Assembly (NCBI RefSeq): GCF_004795015.1
Contig: NZ_SSBI01000064.1
Location: 1 to 37,902 of the forward strand
From: Streptomyces sp. A1277
Lineage (GTDB): Bacteria > Actinomycetota > Actinomycetes > Streptomycetales > Streptomycetaceae
Reading direction: 5' to 3'
Length of the DNA stretch: 37,902 bases
This document shows positions 1 to 8,431 of the stretch, piece after piece (the first letter of the stretch is position 1; the number at the start of each line of letters is the position of its first letter). Made by a program: the position numbers and the translations under genes. The notes beneath the pieces were generated by a model that was not told the DNA's origin, did not search any database, and saw only the letters and a program-made list of their open reading frames with translations.

Positions 1-43
1 GGGCCGGTGCCTTGGTACTGCTGAACCTGCCGATCCGTCAGGA

Positions 44-1666
<1,623 letters not shown>

Positions 1667-1792
1667 GTGAAGTGGTCCTCCCGGACAGGGGTGGATTGCT
1701 CCGGACCGAGAGGCGCCCGCGACGGACGGCCTGCCTGCCTGGCGGTTCCTTGCCCCGCCACGCCTGCGGGCCTCACCGGCCCGGTCCAAGTT

Positions 1793-1855
1793 CTGTCACT
1801 CTCACCTGGAGAGTGCTAAGCCCAATGATTAGCACTCGACCCCCGAGAGTGCAAG
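1793..1855 (-). promoter_or_regulatory. Tandem CIRCE (HrcA) operators of groEL
   Basis: Four CIRCE half-sites stand exactly 9 bp apart. Read on the plus strand they are CTGTCACTC (1793-1801), GAGTGCTAA (1811-1819), TTAGCACTC (1829-1837) and GAGTGCAAG (1847-1855). Pairs 1+2 and 3+4 each form the CIRCE order TTAGCACTC-N9-GAGTGCTAA with one degenerate and one perfect arm. HrcA binding to CIRCE is established; binding to both copies here is inferred. Confidence 0.85.
1826..1854 (-). promoter_or_regulatory. groEL vegetative promoter overlapping CIRCE
   Basis: On the minus strand, -35 TTGCAC (1849-1854) and -10 TAATCA (1826-1831) are separated by 17 bp. The pair lies over the distal CIRCE element, so bound HrcA would block RNA polymerase. 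The start site would be near 1819, leaving a leader of about 150 nt that contains the second CIRCE. Confidence 0.65.
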
Positions 1856-1891
1856 CGTCCCCCTTCGGAGTGTGGACAGGTCCCGGACGCG

Positions 1892-1925
1892 CGAAGGGCC
1901 CGTACCCCTCGGTACGGGCCCTTCG
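1892..1925 (-). terminator. Hairpin terminator after the cold-shock gene
   Basis: A perfect 15-bp stem (1892-1906 with 1911-1925) closes a 4-nt loop. It lies 45 nt beyond the csp stop and upstream of the groEL promoter, insulating the two transcripts. There is no T-tract, as is usual in Streptomyces. Confidence 0.8.
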
Positions 1926-1970
1926 TGCGTGCGCGGTGTCGTGGCCGACTGTGTCGTGGCCGTGCCGGGC

Positions 1971-2177
1971 TCAGCCGACGGCGAGCTTGACCATGTCCGC
2001 CTGCGGCCCCTTCTGGCCCTGCGAGATCTCGAATTCAACTCGCTGACCCTCTTCGAGGGTGCGGTATCCGTCCATCTGGATCGCGCTGTAGTGGACGAAA
2101 ACATCCGCACCACCGTCGACCGCGATGAAGCCGTACCCCTTCTCCGCGTTGAACCACTTGACGGTGCCCTGAGCCAT
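1971..2177 (-). CDS. Cold-shock domain protein (CspA family)
   Basis: This 68-aa single-domain protein of the CspA family binds single-stranded RNA/DNA and acts as an RNA chaperone. It starts MAQGTVKWFNAEKGYGFI, so RNP1 (KGYGFI) is intact, and RNP2 (DVFVHYSAI) follows near residues 26-34. The start at 2177 is supported by GGGGAG 8 nt upstream; longer in-frame versions add nothing conserved. It is transcribed alone, with its own promoter and terminator, next to the heat-shock gene groEL. Streptomyces carries several csp paralogues, so I do not assign a specific paralogue name. Confidence 0.95.
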   Translation of the reverse strand: MAQGTVKWFNAEKGYGFIAVDGGADVFVHYSAIQMDGYRTLEEGQRVEFEISQGQKGPQADMVKLAVG

Positions 2178-2290
2178 GCCTAACTCCCCTATTACTGGCC
2201 CTTGCACAGGCCCGCACTTCGCGGACCCGGGTCAGAACCCACCCTCCGAAAGGAGAGGGTGTGTGCGCCGGAACGCCTCGACCGCGGCTG

Positions 2291-2318
2291 AATGTATCTG
2301 CCCAACTGCCCTCTGCAA
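2291..2318 (-). promoter_or_regulatory. Probable csp promoter
   Basis: Minus-strand -35 TTGCAG (2313-2318) and -10 TACATT (2291-2296) are 16 bp apart. The predicted start near 2284 gives a leader of about 105 nt, long for Streptomyces but typical of cold-shock genes. The leader holds a hairpin around 2240-2262 with arms CACCCTC and GAGGGTG. Confidence 0.5.
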
Positions 2319-2532
2319 CAGGTCAATCGGACGAGAATTCTGCGCGGCACCGATCGCCCGAATATGAGGAATTCACGAGATTGCGGGGCAAGTCGGGCCC
2401 GGCAAAGGCGACTTATGGCACAAGAGGACCGGGCACTTTGGCTGCATCTTGTCGTGGCGCGGCGCATTCTCATATGCGAGTGGCACGGGCAGCGAAGGGG
2501 ACTTCCCACACTCTACCCCGCTCAACCATGCA
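2319..2532. other. Intergenic stretch without recognised content
   Basis: These 214 bp between the csp promoter and the metO terminator are less GC-rich than their surroundings (for example around 2360-2380 and 2460-2480). Neither strand carries an open frame with Streptomyces codon bias, and I see no convincing small RNA or operator. Confidence 0.5.
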
Positions 2533-2571
2533 GAATTGCCCCCTCCGCTTCTCTCGCAGAGGGGGCAATTC
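2533..2571 (-). terminator. Terminator of the metM-metO operon
   Basis: A perfect 13-bp stem (2533-2545 with 2559-2571) with a 13-nt loop lies 47 nt after the metO stop codon. Confidence 0.75.
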
Positions 2572-2617
2572 CGGTGACGCGGTGAAGTCGGGGCCGATCT
2601 TGAAAGGCCCCCGGGGC

Positions 2618-2896
2618 TCAGCAGCCGCCGGCGACCGCGGGAATGATCGAGATGCCGGCGCCGTCCGGGGTCGCCGCGTCCAGGCCGCCCTCGAAGCGCA
2701 CGTCGTCGTCGTTGACGTACACGTTGACGAAGCGGCGCAGCTTGCCCTGGTCGTCCAGGACGCGGGCGGCGATGCCCGGGTGGTCCTTCTCCAGCGACGC
2801 GATGACCTCGGAGAGGGTCGCGCCCTCGGCCGGGACCTCGGCCTGGCCGCCCGTGTAGGTGCGGAGGATGGTGGGGATGCGGACCTTGACGCTCAT
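2618..2896 (-). CDS. metO: ThiS/MoaD-family sulfur carrier protein MetO
   Basis: This 92-aa beta-grasp protein, starting MSVKVRIPTILRTYTGG, carries sulfur as a C-terminal thiocarboxylate. The C-terminus reads PAVAGGC: the diglycine is followed by one cysteine, which must be removed before the glycine can be activated and thiolated. The gene lies 42 bp after metM on the same strand and shares its terminator. Sulfur carriers of this group include mycobacterial CysO (cysteine synthesis) and Streptomyces MetO, reported to donate sulfur to MetM for homocysteine synthesis. The ThrC-like neighbour and the SAM riboswitch favour the MetO role here. That assignment is inferred from context; the family is clear. 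Confidence 0.85.
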   Translation of the reverse strand: MSVKVRIPTILRTYTGGQAEVPAEGATLSEVIASLEKDHPGIAARVLDDQGKLRRFVNVYVNDDDVRFEGGLDAATPDGAGISIIPAVAGGC

Positions 2897-2938
2897 GGCT
2901 GGTGCCCTTCCTGGAGACGGGAGTGGGTCGGAGGCTGC

Positions 2939-4231
2939 TCAGCTGGTGGCGAGTCCGGCCGCGCGGAAGGCGTCCAGGCTCGGGCGGATCGTGGCGGTGG
3001 CCTGCGAGGTGTCGGCCACCGCGTCCAGCGTCTTGAGGCCGTCACCCGTGTTCAGGACGACGGTGGTCAGCGACGGGTCGAGCAGGCCGGCCTCGATCAG
3101 CTTCTTCGTCACGCCGACCGTCACCCCGCCCGCCGTCTCGGCGAAGATGCCCTCGGTGCGGGCCAGCAGCTTGATCGCGTCGACGACCTGCTCGTCGTTC
3201 ACGTCCTCGACGGCACCGCCGGTGCGGCGGGCGATGTCCAGGACGTACGGGCCGTCGGCCGGGTTGCCGATCGCCAGGGACTTGGCGATCGTGTTCGGCT
3301 TCTGCGGGCGGACCACGTCGTGGCCGGCCTTGAAGGCGGTGGAGACCGGGGAGCAGCCCTCCGCCTGGGCGCCGAAGACCTTGTACGGCTTGTCCTCGAC
3401 CAGGCCCAGCTTGATCAGCTCCTGGAGGCCCTTGTCGATCTTCGTCAGCTGCGAGCCGGACGCGATCGGGATGACGATCTGGTCGGGCAGCCGCCAGCCG
3501 AGCTGCTCGCAGATCTCGTACGCCAGGGTCTTGGAGCCCTCGCCGTAGTACGGGCGCAGGTTGACGTTGACGAAGCCCCAGCCCTCGCCGAGCGGGTCGC
3601 CGATGAGCTCCGAGCAGAAGCGGTTGACGTCGTCGTAGTTGCCCTCGATGCCGACCAGCTCACCGCCGTACACCGCGGCCATGACGACCTTGCCCTGCTC
3701 CAGGTCGTGCGGGATGAACACGCAGGAGCGCAGGCCCGCGCGGGCGGCGGCGGCGCCGACCGCTCCGGCGAGGTTGCCGGTGGAGGAGCAGGACAGGGTG
3801 GTGAAGCCGAAGGCGCGGGCGGCCTCGACGGCGATCGCGACGACGCGGTCCTTGAAGGAGTGCGTCGGGTTGCCGGAGTCGTCCTTGACGTACAGGCCGC
3901 CGGTGACGCCCAGCTCGCGGGCGAGGTTGTCGGCCTTGACCAGCTTGGTGAAGCCGGGGTTCAGATTGGGCTTGTCCGCGACATCACAGGGCACCGGCAG
4001 CAGCGGCGCGTAACGCCAGATGTTGTCCGGACCGGCCTCGATGCGCTTCTTCAGCTCGTCGGCGGAGCCGCTCGGCAGGTCGTACGCCACTTCGAGCGGC
4101 CCGAAACAGGACGCGCAGGCGAAAATGGGGCCGAGTGCGAACCGCTCACCGCACTCGCGGCAGGAAAGCGCCGCGGCGGGACCCAGGTCCACAGTGGATT
4201 CGGTGTGTGCTGCGACAGTCTCAACAGCCAT
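2939..4231 (-). CDS. metM: Threonine-synthase-like enzyme, probable homocysteine synthase MetM
   Basis: This 430-aa fold-type II PLP enzyme would be called threonine synthase by homology. The N-terminus has a Cys4 ribbon (C24, C27, C39, C42), the Schiff-base lysine is K127 in SFKDR, and the phosphate-binding SSTGN loop is near 149-153. Both ThrC and MetM use O-phosphohomoserine. MetM of Streptomyces is reported to convert it to homocysteine with thiocarboxylated MetO. Here a SAM-I riboswitch lies upstream and a sulfur carrier gene is cotranscribed, which fits methionine rather than threonine synthesis. The start at 4231 is preferred because the in-frame ATG at 4255 lies inside riboswitch stem P1; AAAGGG lies 10 nt before 4231. 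True ThrC activity is not excluded from sequence alone. Confidence 0.85.
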   Translation of the reverse strand: MAVETVAAHTESTVDLGPAAALSCRECGERFALGPIFACASCFGPLEVAYDLPSGSADELKKRIEAGPDNIWRYAPLLPVPCDVADKPNLNPGFTKLVKADNLARELGVTGGLYVKDDSGNPTHSFKDRVVAIAVEAARAFGFTTLSCSSTGNLAGAVGAAAARAGLRSCVFIPHDLEQGKVVMAAVYGGELVGIEGNYDDVNRFCSELIGDPLGEGWGFVNVNLRPYYGEGSKTLAYEICEQLGWRLPDQIVIPIASGSQLTKIDKGLQELIKLGLVEDKPYKVFGAQAEGCSPVSTAFKAGHDVVRPQKPNTIAKSLAIGNPADGPYVLDIARRTGGAVEDVNDEQVVDAIKLLARTEGIFAETAGGVTVGVTKKLIEAGLLDPSLTTVVLNTGDGLKTLDAVADTSQATATIRPSLDAFRAAGLATS

Positions 4232-4250
4232 GATGGCGAGGCCCTTTCTC

Positions 4251-4373
4251 CTCATCTTCCTTGCGACGCGTTTCGCCGCAAGACGGAATTGGCACCTTCC
4301 CCACCTGACCTCGCGGTCGGCAGGAGGGTTGCCGGGACTTCAACGGGCCGTTCCCTCTGTCCCTCTGGATGAG
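4251..4373 (-). ncRNA. SAM-I (S-box) riboswitch in the metM leader
   Basis: Read on the minus strand, P1 pairs CTCATC (4368-4373) with GATGAG (4251-4256). Between them are the S-box hallmarks in order: CAGAGGGA, GGCCCGTTGAAG, CCCGGCAACC, GGTGCCAATTCC and a P4 hairpin with arms CTTGCG and CGCAAG. The 3' side of P1 runs straight into a GAGGAG/AAAGGG ribosome-binding region about 20 nt before the metM start. Closing P1 on SAM could therefore mask or reorganise the Shine-Dalgarno. I see no separate intrinsic terminator before metM, so translational control is more likely. The aptamer identity is strong; the mechanism is inferred. Confidence 0.93.
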
Positions 4374-4528
4374 CGCTGTGGCACTGGACCATGGATCCAG
4401 GCATTTGTCCGCGGACCGACCCCGGCATGCGACGGTCGTCCGCGTTGTTCAAGACTGTAACCGAAGCCTCGGACTGTTGAGATAGTCGTCCGAACCGCGA
4501 GATGGATCACATACAGGGAGTATCGACC

Positions 4529-5476
4529 GTGCTCGAAGAGGTCGAACGCTGGCTGACCAGGCGTTCCTGGTCGGCCGCCGACCGCACGCCGGCCAATCTG
4601 CGGGCCGCCGCGAACGCCGCGCACGGTACGGGCGTGAGCGTCGTCCTACCCGCCCTCAACGAAGCCGAGACCGTCGGGGACATCGTCGCGACCATCCGGC
4701 GCGAGCTCATGGAGAAGATCCAGCTGGTGGACGAGCTCGTGGTGATCGACTCCGGCTCCACGGACGCCACCGCCGAGGTCGCCCGCCGCGCCGGGGCCCG
4801 GGTGGTCCACCGGGACGCGATCCTGCCCCGCCTCCCGGCCGTCCCCGGCAAGGGCGAGGTGCTGTGGCGCTCGCTCCTGGTGACCAGCGGCGACATCCTG
4901 TGCTTCATCGACGCCGACCTGAAGGACTTCTCCGCGGACTTCGTCTCCGGCATCGTCGGCCCGCTGCTCACCGACCCCGAGGTGCAGTTCGTCAAGGCCA
5001 TGTACGACCGGCCGCTCGGCGAGGTGGCCGGCCAGGGCGGCCGCGTCACCGAACTGGTGGCCCGGCCGCTGCTGAACCTGCACTGGCCGCTGCTGGCCGG
5101 CTTCGTCCAGCCGCTGGGCGGCGAGTACGCCGTACGCCGCTCGCTGCTGGAGCGGCTGCCCTTCCCGGTCGGCTACGGGGTGGAGCTGGGCCTGCTGGTC
5201 GACGCCCTGCACACCGTCGGCCTCGACGCCCTCGCCCAGGTCGACGTCGGCGTCCGCGTCCACCGCCACCAGGACGGCCAGGCGCTCGGCCGGATGGCCG
5301 CCGCCATCTACCGCACCGCGCAGGTGCGGCTCTCCCGCGGCCATCTGGTCCGCCCCTCGCTCACCCAGTTCGAGCGCGGACCGCGCGGATTCGTCCCGCA
5401 CACCTACCCGGTCGACACCCAGGAGAGGCCGCCGATGCGGGAGATCGAGGAGTACGCGGCACGCCGCGCGGCTTGA
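4529..5476 (+). CDS. gpgS: Glucosyl-3-phosphoglycerate synthase
   Basis: This 315-aa GT-A glycosyltransferase (GT81) moves glucose from a nucleotide sugar to 3-phosphoglycerate, the first step to glucosylglycerate and, in mycobacteria, methylglucose lipopolysaccharide. Visible motifs are the nucleotide-binding VSVVLPALNEAETVGD segment, the metal-binding DADLKD sequence, the PLGGEYAVRR loop and VHRHQDGQ. I chose GTG at 4529 (LEEVERWL follows) because AGGGAG stands 8 nt upstream; ATG at 4502 lacks a site. No glucosyl-3-phosphoglycerate phosphatase is adjacent, but trehalose-6-phosphate genes follow, suggesting a shared compatible-solute role. The gene diverges from metM across about 155 bp that must hold both promoters; I could not assign them confidently. 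Confidence 0.93.
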   Translation: MLEEVERWLTRRSWSAADRTPANLRAAANAAHGTGVSVVLPALNEAETVGDIVATIRRELMEKIQLVDELVVIDSGSTDATAEVARRAGARVVHRDAILPRLPAVPGKGEVLWRSLLVTSGDILCFIDADLKDFSADFVSGIVGPLLTDPEVQFVKAMYDRPLGEVAGQGGRVTELVARPLLNLHWPLLAGFVQPLGGEYAVRRSLLERLPFPVGYGVELGLLVDALHTVGLDALAQVDVGVRVHRHQDGQALGRMAAAIYRTAQVRLSRGHLVRPSLTQFERGPRGFVPHTYPVDTQERPPMREIEEYAARRAA

Positions 5477-5506
5477 TCACTCCCCGTCCCCGTCCGACTT
5501 CGTACG

Positions 5507-5534
5507 TTTGGGCGGTTCCGGATCGGGCTAGATT
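5507..5534 (+). promoter_or_regulatory. otsA promoter giving a leaderless mRNA
   Basis: The -10 TAGATT (5529-5534) ends 6 nt before the otsA ATG, which therefore sits at or next to the +1. There is no Shine-Dalgarno. The -35 is weak (TTTGGG, 5507-5512, spacing 16). Confidence 0.5.
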
Positions 5535-5540
5535 CCGGCC

Positions 5541-6932
5541 ATGGTCTCCGAGCACGCCCCCCAGCCCGCTGCCCAGGTTCTCGTCGCGTCCAACCGCGGC
5601 CCCGTGTCGTACACGGTGAGCGAGGACGGCTCACTCGAAGCGAAACGGGGCGGGGGCGGACTCGTCTCCGGCCTGAGCGCCGTGGACGACAAGATGTGGG
5701 TCTGCGCCGCCCTCGGCGACGGCGACCGCGAGGCGGTGCGGCGCGGGGTCGGCGAGCCGGGCGTCCGGATGCTCGACATCGACGCCGACGTGCACGCCGA
5801 CGCGTACAACGGCATCGCGAACTCGGTGCTGTGGTTCGTCCACCACCTGCTCTACCAGACCCCCGTCGAGCCCGTCTTCGACACGGAGTTCCGCAGGCAG
5901 TGGGCCTCCTTCGAGGCGTACAACCTCGCCTTCGCCGAAGCGCTCGCCGAGGAGGCGGGCGAGGGCGCGGCCGTCCTGGTGCAGGACTACCACCTGTCGC
6001 TGGTCCCCGGCATGCTGCGCGAGCTGCGCCCCGACCTGCGGATCGGCCACTTCTCGCACACCCCGTGGGCGCCCGTCGACTACTTCCGGCTGCTCCCCGA
6101 CGACATCGCCGAACAGTTGCTGCGCGGCATCCTCGGCGCCGACCGGGCCGCCTTCCTGACCCGCCGCTGGGCGGACGCCTTCATCGGCTGCTGCGCGGAG
6201 ATCCTGGGCGGCACCGGCCGGACCAGGATCGGGGTGCACGGGCTCGGCGCCGACGCCGGCTTCCTGCGCCGCCGCTCGCACGAGGCGGACGTGGACGAGC
6301 GGATGGCGGCCCTGCGCGAGCAGGTGGGCCCCGGCCGCAAGACCGTCGTCCGGGTGGACCGCACGGAGCTGTCCAAGAACATCGTCCGGGGCCTGCACGC
6401 CTTCCGCACCCTCCTCGACGAACGGCCCGAGTGGCGCGAGCGCGTCGTGCACGTCGCCTTCGCCTACCCCTCGCGCCAGGACCTCGCGGTCTACCGGGAG
6501 TACACCGCGGAGGTCCAGCGGGTCGCCGACGCGATCAACAAGACGTACGGGACGGCGGACTGGACGCCGGTCGTCCTGCACGTCAAGGACGACTTCGCCC
6601 GCTCGCTCGCCGCGTACCGGCTGGCCGACGTGGCGCTCGTCAACCCCATCCGGGACGGGATGAACCTGGTCGCCAAGGAGGTCCCGGTCGTCTCCGACGA
6701 GGGCGTCGCGCTGGTCCTGTCGCGGGAGGCGGGCGCCTACGAGGAGCTGGGCGAGCACGCGATCACGGTGAACCCGTACGACGTCTCCGCCACCGCCGAA
6801 GCCCTGCACGAGGCGCTGACGATGGCGGACGACGTCCGCGCCGCCCGCTCGGAGCGCCTGGCCGAGGCGGCCACCGCGCTGCCGCCGCAGCAGTGGTTCC
6901 TGGACCAGCTGGAGGCGCTGCGGCGGGGGTAG
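5541..6932 (+). CDS. otsA: Trehalose-6-phosphate synthase family glycosyltransferase (GT20)
   Basis: This 463-aa cytoplasmic GT-B enzyme is expected to join nucleotide-activated glucose and glucose-6-phosphate to trehalose-6-phosphate. It has SNRGPVSY (17-24), RGGGGLVSGL (36-45), QDYHL (148-152), HFSHTPW (170-176) and NPIRDGMNLVAKE (368-380, donor binding). Two segments differ from E. coli OtsA: HFSHTPW replaces LHIPFP, and VDRTELSKN (272-280) replaces the RLDYIKG-type loop, though Arg and Lys are kept at 274 and 279. This version resembles the actinobacterial branch that also contains the pseudoglycosyltransferase VldE. The convergent otsB gene 16 bp away supports trehalose synthesis. Confidence 0.9.
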   Translation: MVSEHAPQPAAQVLVASNRGPVSYTVSEDGSLEAKRGGGGLVSGLSAVDDKMWVCAALGDGDREAVRRGVGEPGVRMLDIDADVHADAYNGIANSVLWFVHHLLYQTPVEPVFDTEFRRQWASFEAYNLAFAEALAEEAGEGAAVLVQDYHLSLVPGMLRELRPDLRIGHFSHTPWAPVDYFRLLPDDIAEQLLRGILGADRAAFLTRRWADAFIGCCAEILGGTGRTRIGVHGLGADAGFLRRRSHEADVDERMAALREQVGPGRKTVVRVDRTELSKNIVRGLHAFRTLLDERPEWRERVVHVAFAYPSRQDLAVYREYTAEVQRVADAINKTYGTADWTPVVLHVKDDFARSLAAYRLADVALVNPIRDGMNLVAKEVPVVSDEGVALVLSREAGAYEELGEHAITVNPYDVSATAEALHEALTMADDVRAARSERLAEAATALPPQQWFLDQLEALRRG

Positions 6933-6948
6933 GACGGGCGGGGGCCGG

Positions 6949-7806
6949 TCAGCCGGTTCCGGCCGCCAGCCGGCGGGCCAGCGACTGAAGGAACTCCACG
7001 ACCGCTCCGGGCCCCGGTACCAACAGGTCCGCGTGCTCGGCGAGTTCACGGACCTCGGCGCTGCCGCTGCAGACCAGCAGGCCGGGGACCGGATCGGCCT
7101 CGTCGCCGCGCAGCTTCTCCACGGCGGCGTAGGCGGCGAGGTCGCCCAGGTCGTCGCCCGCGTAGAGCACGGACCGGGCGCCGATCTCGCGCACGTACTC
7201 GGTGAGCGCCACGCCCTTGTCCATGCCGGGCGGGCGCAGCTCCAGGACCATGCGCCCCGGCTCGACGATCAGCCCGTGCCGCGCGGCGAGTTCGCCGAGG
7301 GGCCCGCGCAGCGCGTCGAACGCCGCCTGCGGGTCGGCGGCGCGGCGGGTGTGCACGGCGAGCGCCCGGCCCTTGTCCTCCGTCCAGGTGCCCTGCCAGG
7401 AGTCGAACCGGTCCAGTACGCCGGGGAGGTCGGCCCGTGCGGCGGCGACCCCGGGGGGCGGGGCGGGGGTCTGGACGGTCCCCGTCGCGGCGTCCCAGCG
7501 CTCGGCCCCGTACTGCCCGAGCACGACGAGGTGGTCCAGCCCGGCGACCCCGGCGAACCCGCCGTACCGCACCGCGACGCCGGCCGGCCGCCCGGTGATC
7601 ACGGCGACCGACGCCACCTGCGGCGCGAGCTCGGCCAGCGCCTCGACGGCCCCGGGGTGGGCCCGCGCCTGATCCGGGTCCGGCACGATGTCGGCCAGCG
7701 TCCCGTCGAAGTCGAGCGCGACGAGGGCCTCGGCCGGCCGGGCGAGGATGGCGTCCAGGCCCTCTTGGCCGGCGGGGGTGGCGGGGGTGTGCGGATGGCT
7801 GCCCAT
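6949..7806 (-). CDS. otsB: Trehalose-6-phosphate phosphatase
   Basis: This 285-aa HAD-superfamily phosphatase dephosphorylates trehalose-6-phosphate. Motif I is ALDFDGTLADI (nucleophile and acid/base Asp, near residues 29-39), motif II AVITGR, and motif IV YAGDDLGD; the cap region contains GTWTEDKG. ATG at 7806 is chosen because the -10 TACGCT (plus-strand 7813-7818) ends 6 nt before it and there is no Shine-Dalgarno, so the mRNA is probably leaderless. An in-frame extension to 8001 reads through an intergenic palindrome and is not coding. The gene converges on otsA with 16 bp between stops and no clear terminator, so the 3' ends may overlap. Confidence 0.92.
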   Translation of the reverse strand: MGSHPHTPATPAGQEGLDAILARPAEALVALDFDGTLADIVPDPDQARAHPGAVEALAELAPQVASVAVITGRPAGVAVRYGGFAGVAGLDHLVVLGQYGAERWDAATGTVQTPAPPPGVAAARADLPGVLDRFDSWQGTWTEDKGRALAVHTRRAADPQAAFDALRGPLGELAARHGLIVEPGRMVLELRPPGMDKGVALTEYVREIGARSVLYAGDDLGDLAAYAAVEKLRGDEADPVPGLLVCSGSAEVRELAEHADLLVPGPGAVVEFLQSLARRLAAGTG

Positions 7807-7855
7807 GCGTCGAGCGTAGCGGCGCGGGGCGCCGCGTGCGGCCCACCCCCTTGCG

Positions 7856-7943
7856 GGGGCGCTGCCCCCGTACCCCCGCCCCTCAATCGCCGGAGGGGCT
7901 TGAAAGGCCGGCGCTTGAGGCGCGGGGTACGGGGCAGCGCCCC
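7856..7943. repeat. 88-bp nested palindrome (dispersed Streptomyces-type intergenic repeat)
   Basis: The outer arms 7856-7876 and 7924-7943 are near-perfect inverted copies. Inside lies a second inverted pair, CCTCAATCGCCGG and CCGGCGCTTGAGG, with one mismatch, around GGGGCTTGAAAG. Elements of this kind, with the core TCAATCGCCGGAGGGGCTTGA, recur in intergenic regions of many Streptomyces genomes (recalled, not searched). It lies between the divergently read promoter of otsB and the end of the DUF3263 gene. Confidence 0.7.
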
Positions 7944-8009
7944 GGTTTCGGGAAGGGGCGGGTAGGGGAACAGGCCCGCCGCAGGCGCGACGCGCCCGCA
8001 CCGCACCCC

Positions 8010-8279
8010 CTACCGCCGCCCCCGCCGAGCCTCCCGCACCCGCCGCAGGCGGTTCACCGTCACGGGGTCCTCCTCCAGCGCCCGCCGGTCATCGAGCAAC
8101 GAATTCAGCAGCTGGTAATACCGCGTGGGAGAGATCCCCAGCCGTTCCCGGATCGCCCGCTCCTTCGCCCCCGGCCCCGCCCACGACTGCCGCTCGACCG
8201 CCAGGACCGCGCGGTCGCGGTCGGAGAGCGGGGCGGGCTCGTCGGGGTCGGCGGGGCCGTTCGGGGGGAGGGCGGTCAT
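8010..8279 (-). CDS. DUF3263 family small protein
   Basis: This 89-aa basic protein begins MTALPPNGPADPDEPAPLSD. The conserved core has RDRAVLAVERQSW, GAKERAIRERLGISPTRYYQLLN and DPVTVNRLRR. The middle looks like a helix-turn-helix, suggesting nucleic-acid binding, but no function is established for the family. It is common in actinobacteria as a short stand-alone gene. ATG at 8279 is preferred over an upstream TTG at 8288: -10 TATATT (plus-strand 8287-8292) ends 7 nt before the ATG, which fits a leaderless transcript. Confidence 0.8.
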   Translation of the reverse strand: MTALPPNGPADPDEPAPLSDRDRAVLAVERQSWAGPGAKERAIRERLGISPTRYYQLLNSLLDDRRALEEDPVTVNRLRRVREARRGRR

Positions 8280-8347
8280 ATCAGCCAATATATGGCGCGT
8301 CCTCTCCCCACGAAACGGCGATCCGGCACGGAGCCGACCGCTCCGCC

Positions 8348-8431
8348 TACTCCGCCGCCTACTCCGCCGCTTACTCCGCCGCTTACTCCGCCGCCTGCTC
8401 CGCCACCTACTCCGCCGCTTACTCCGCCGCC
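8348..8431. repeat. 12-bp tandem repeat, seven units, across the end of the binding-protein gene
   Basis: Seven contiguous 12-bp units (plus-strand TACTCCGCCGCY) cover the stop codon of the sugar-binding lipoprotein gene and 71 bp beyond it. One unit is degenerate (TGCTCCGCCACC, 8396-8407), and partial units flank both sides. Because 12 is a multiple of three, the gene's frame reads Ala-Ala-Glu-stop again and again. Confidence 0.9.

Noticed and set aside
4253..4255. Alternative metM start (ATG)
   Set aside because: The ATG is part of the 3' strand of riboswitch stem P1 and has no properly spaced Shine-Dalgarno.
2261..4372. 703-codon open frame on the plus strand
   Set aside because: It is the antisense of metM-metO and the riboswitch. 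Its Ala/Arg/Gly/Val/Asp-rich product is typical of reading a GC-rich gene backwards.
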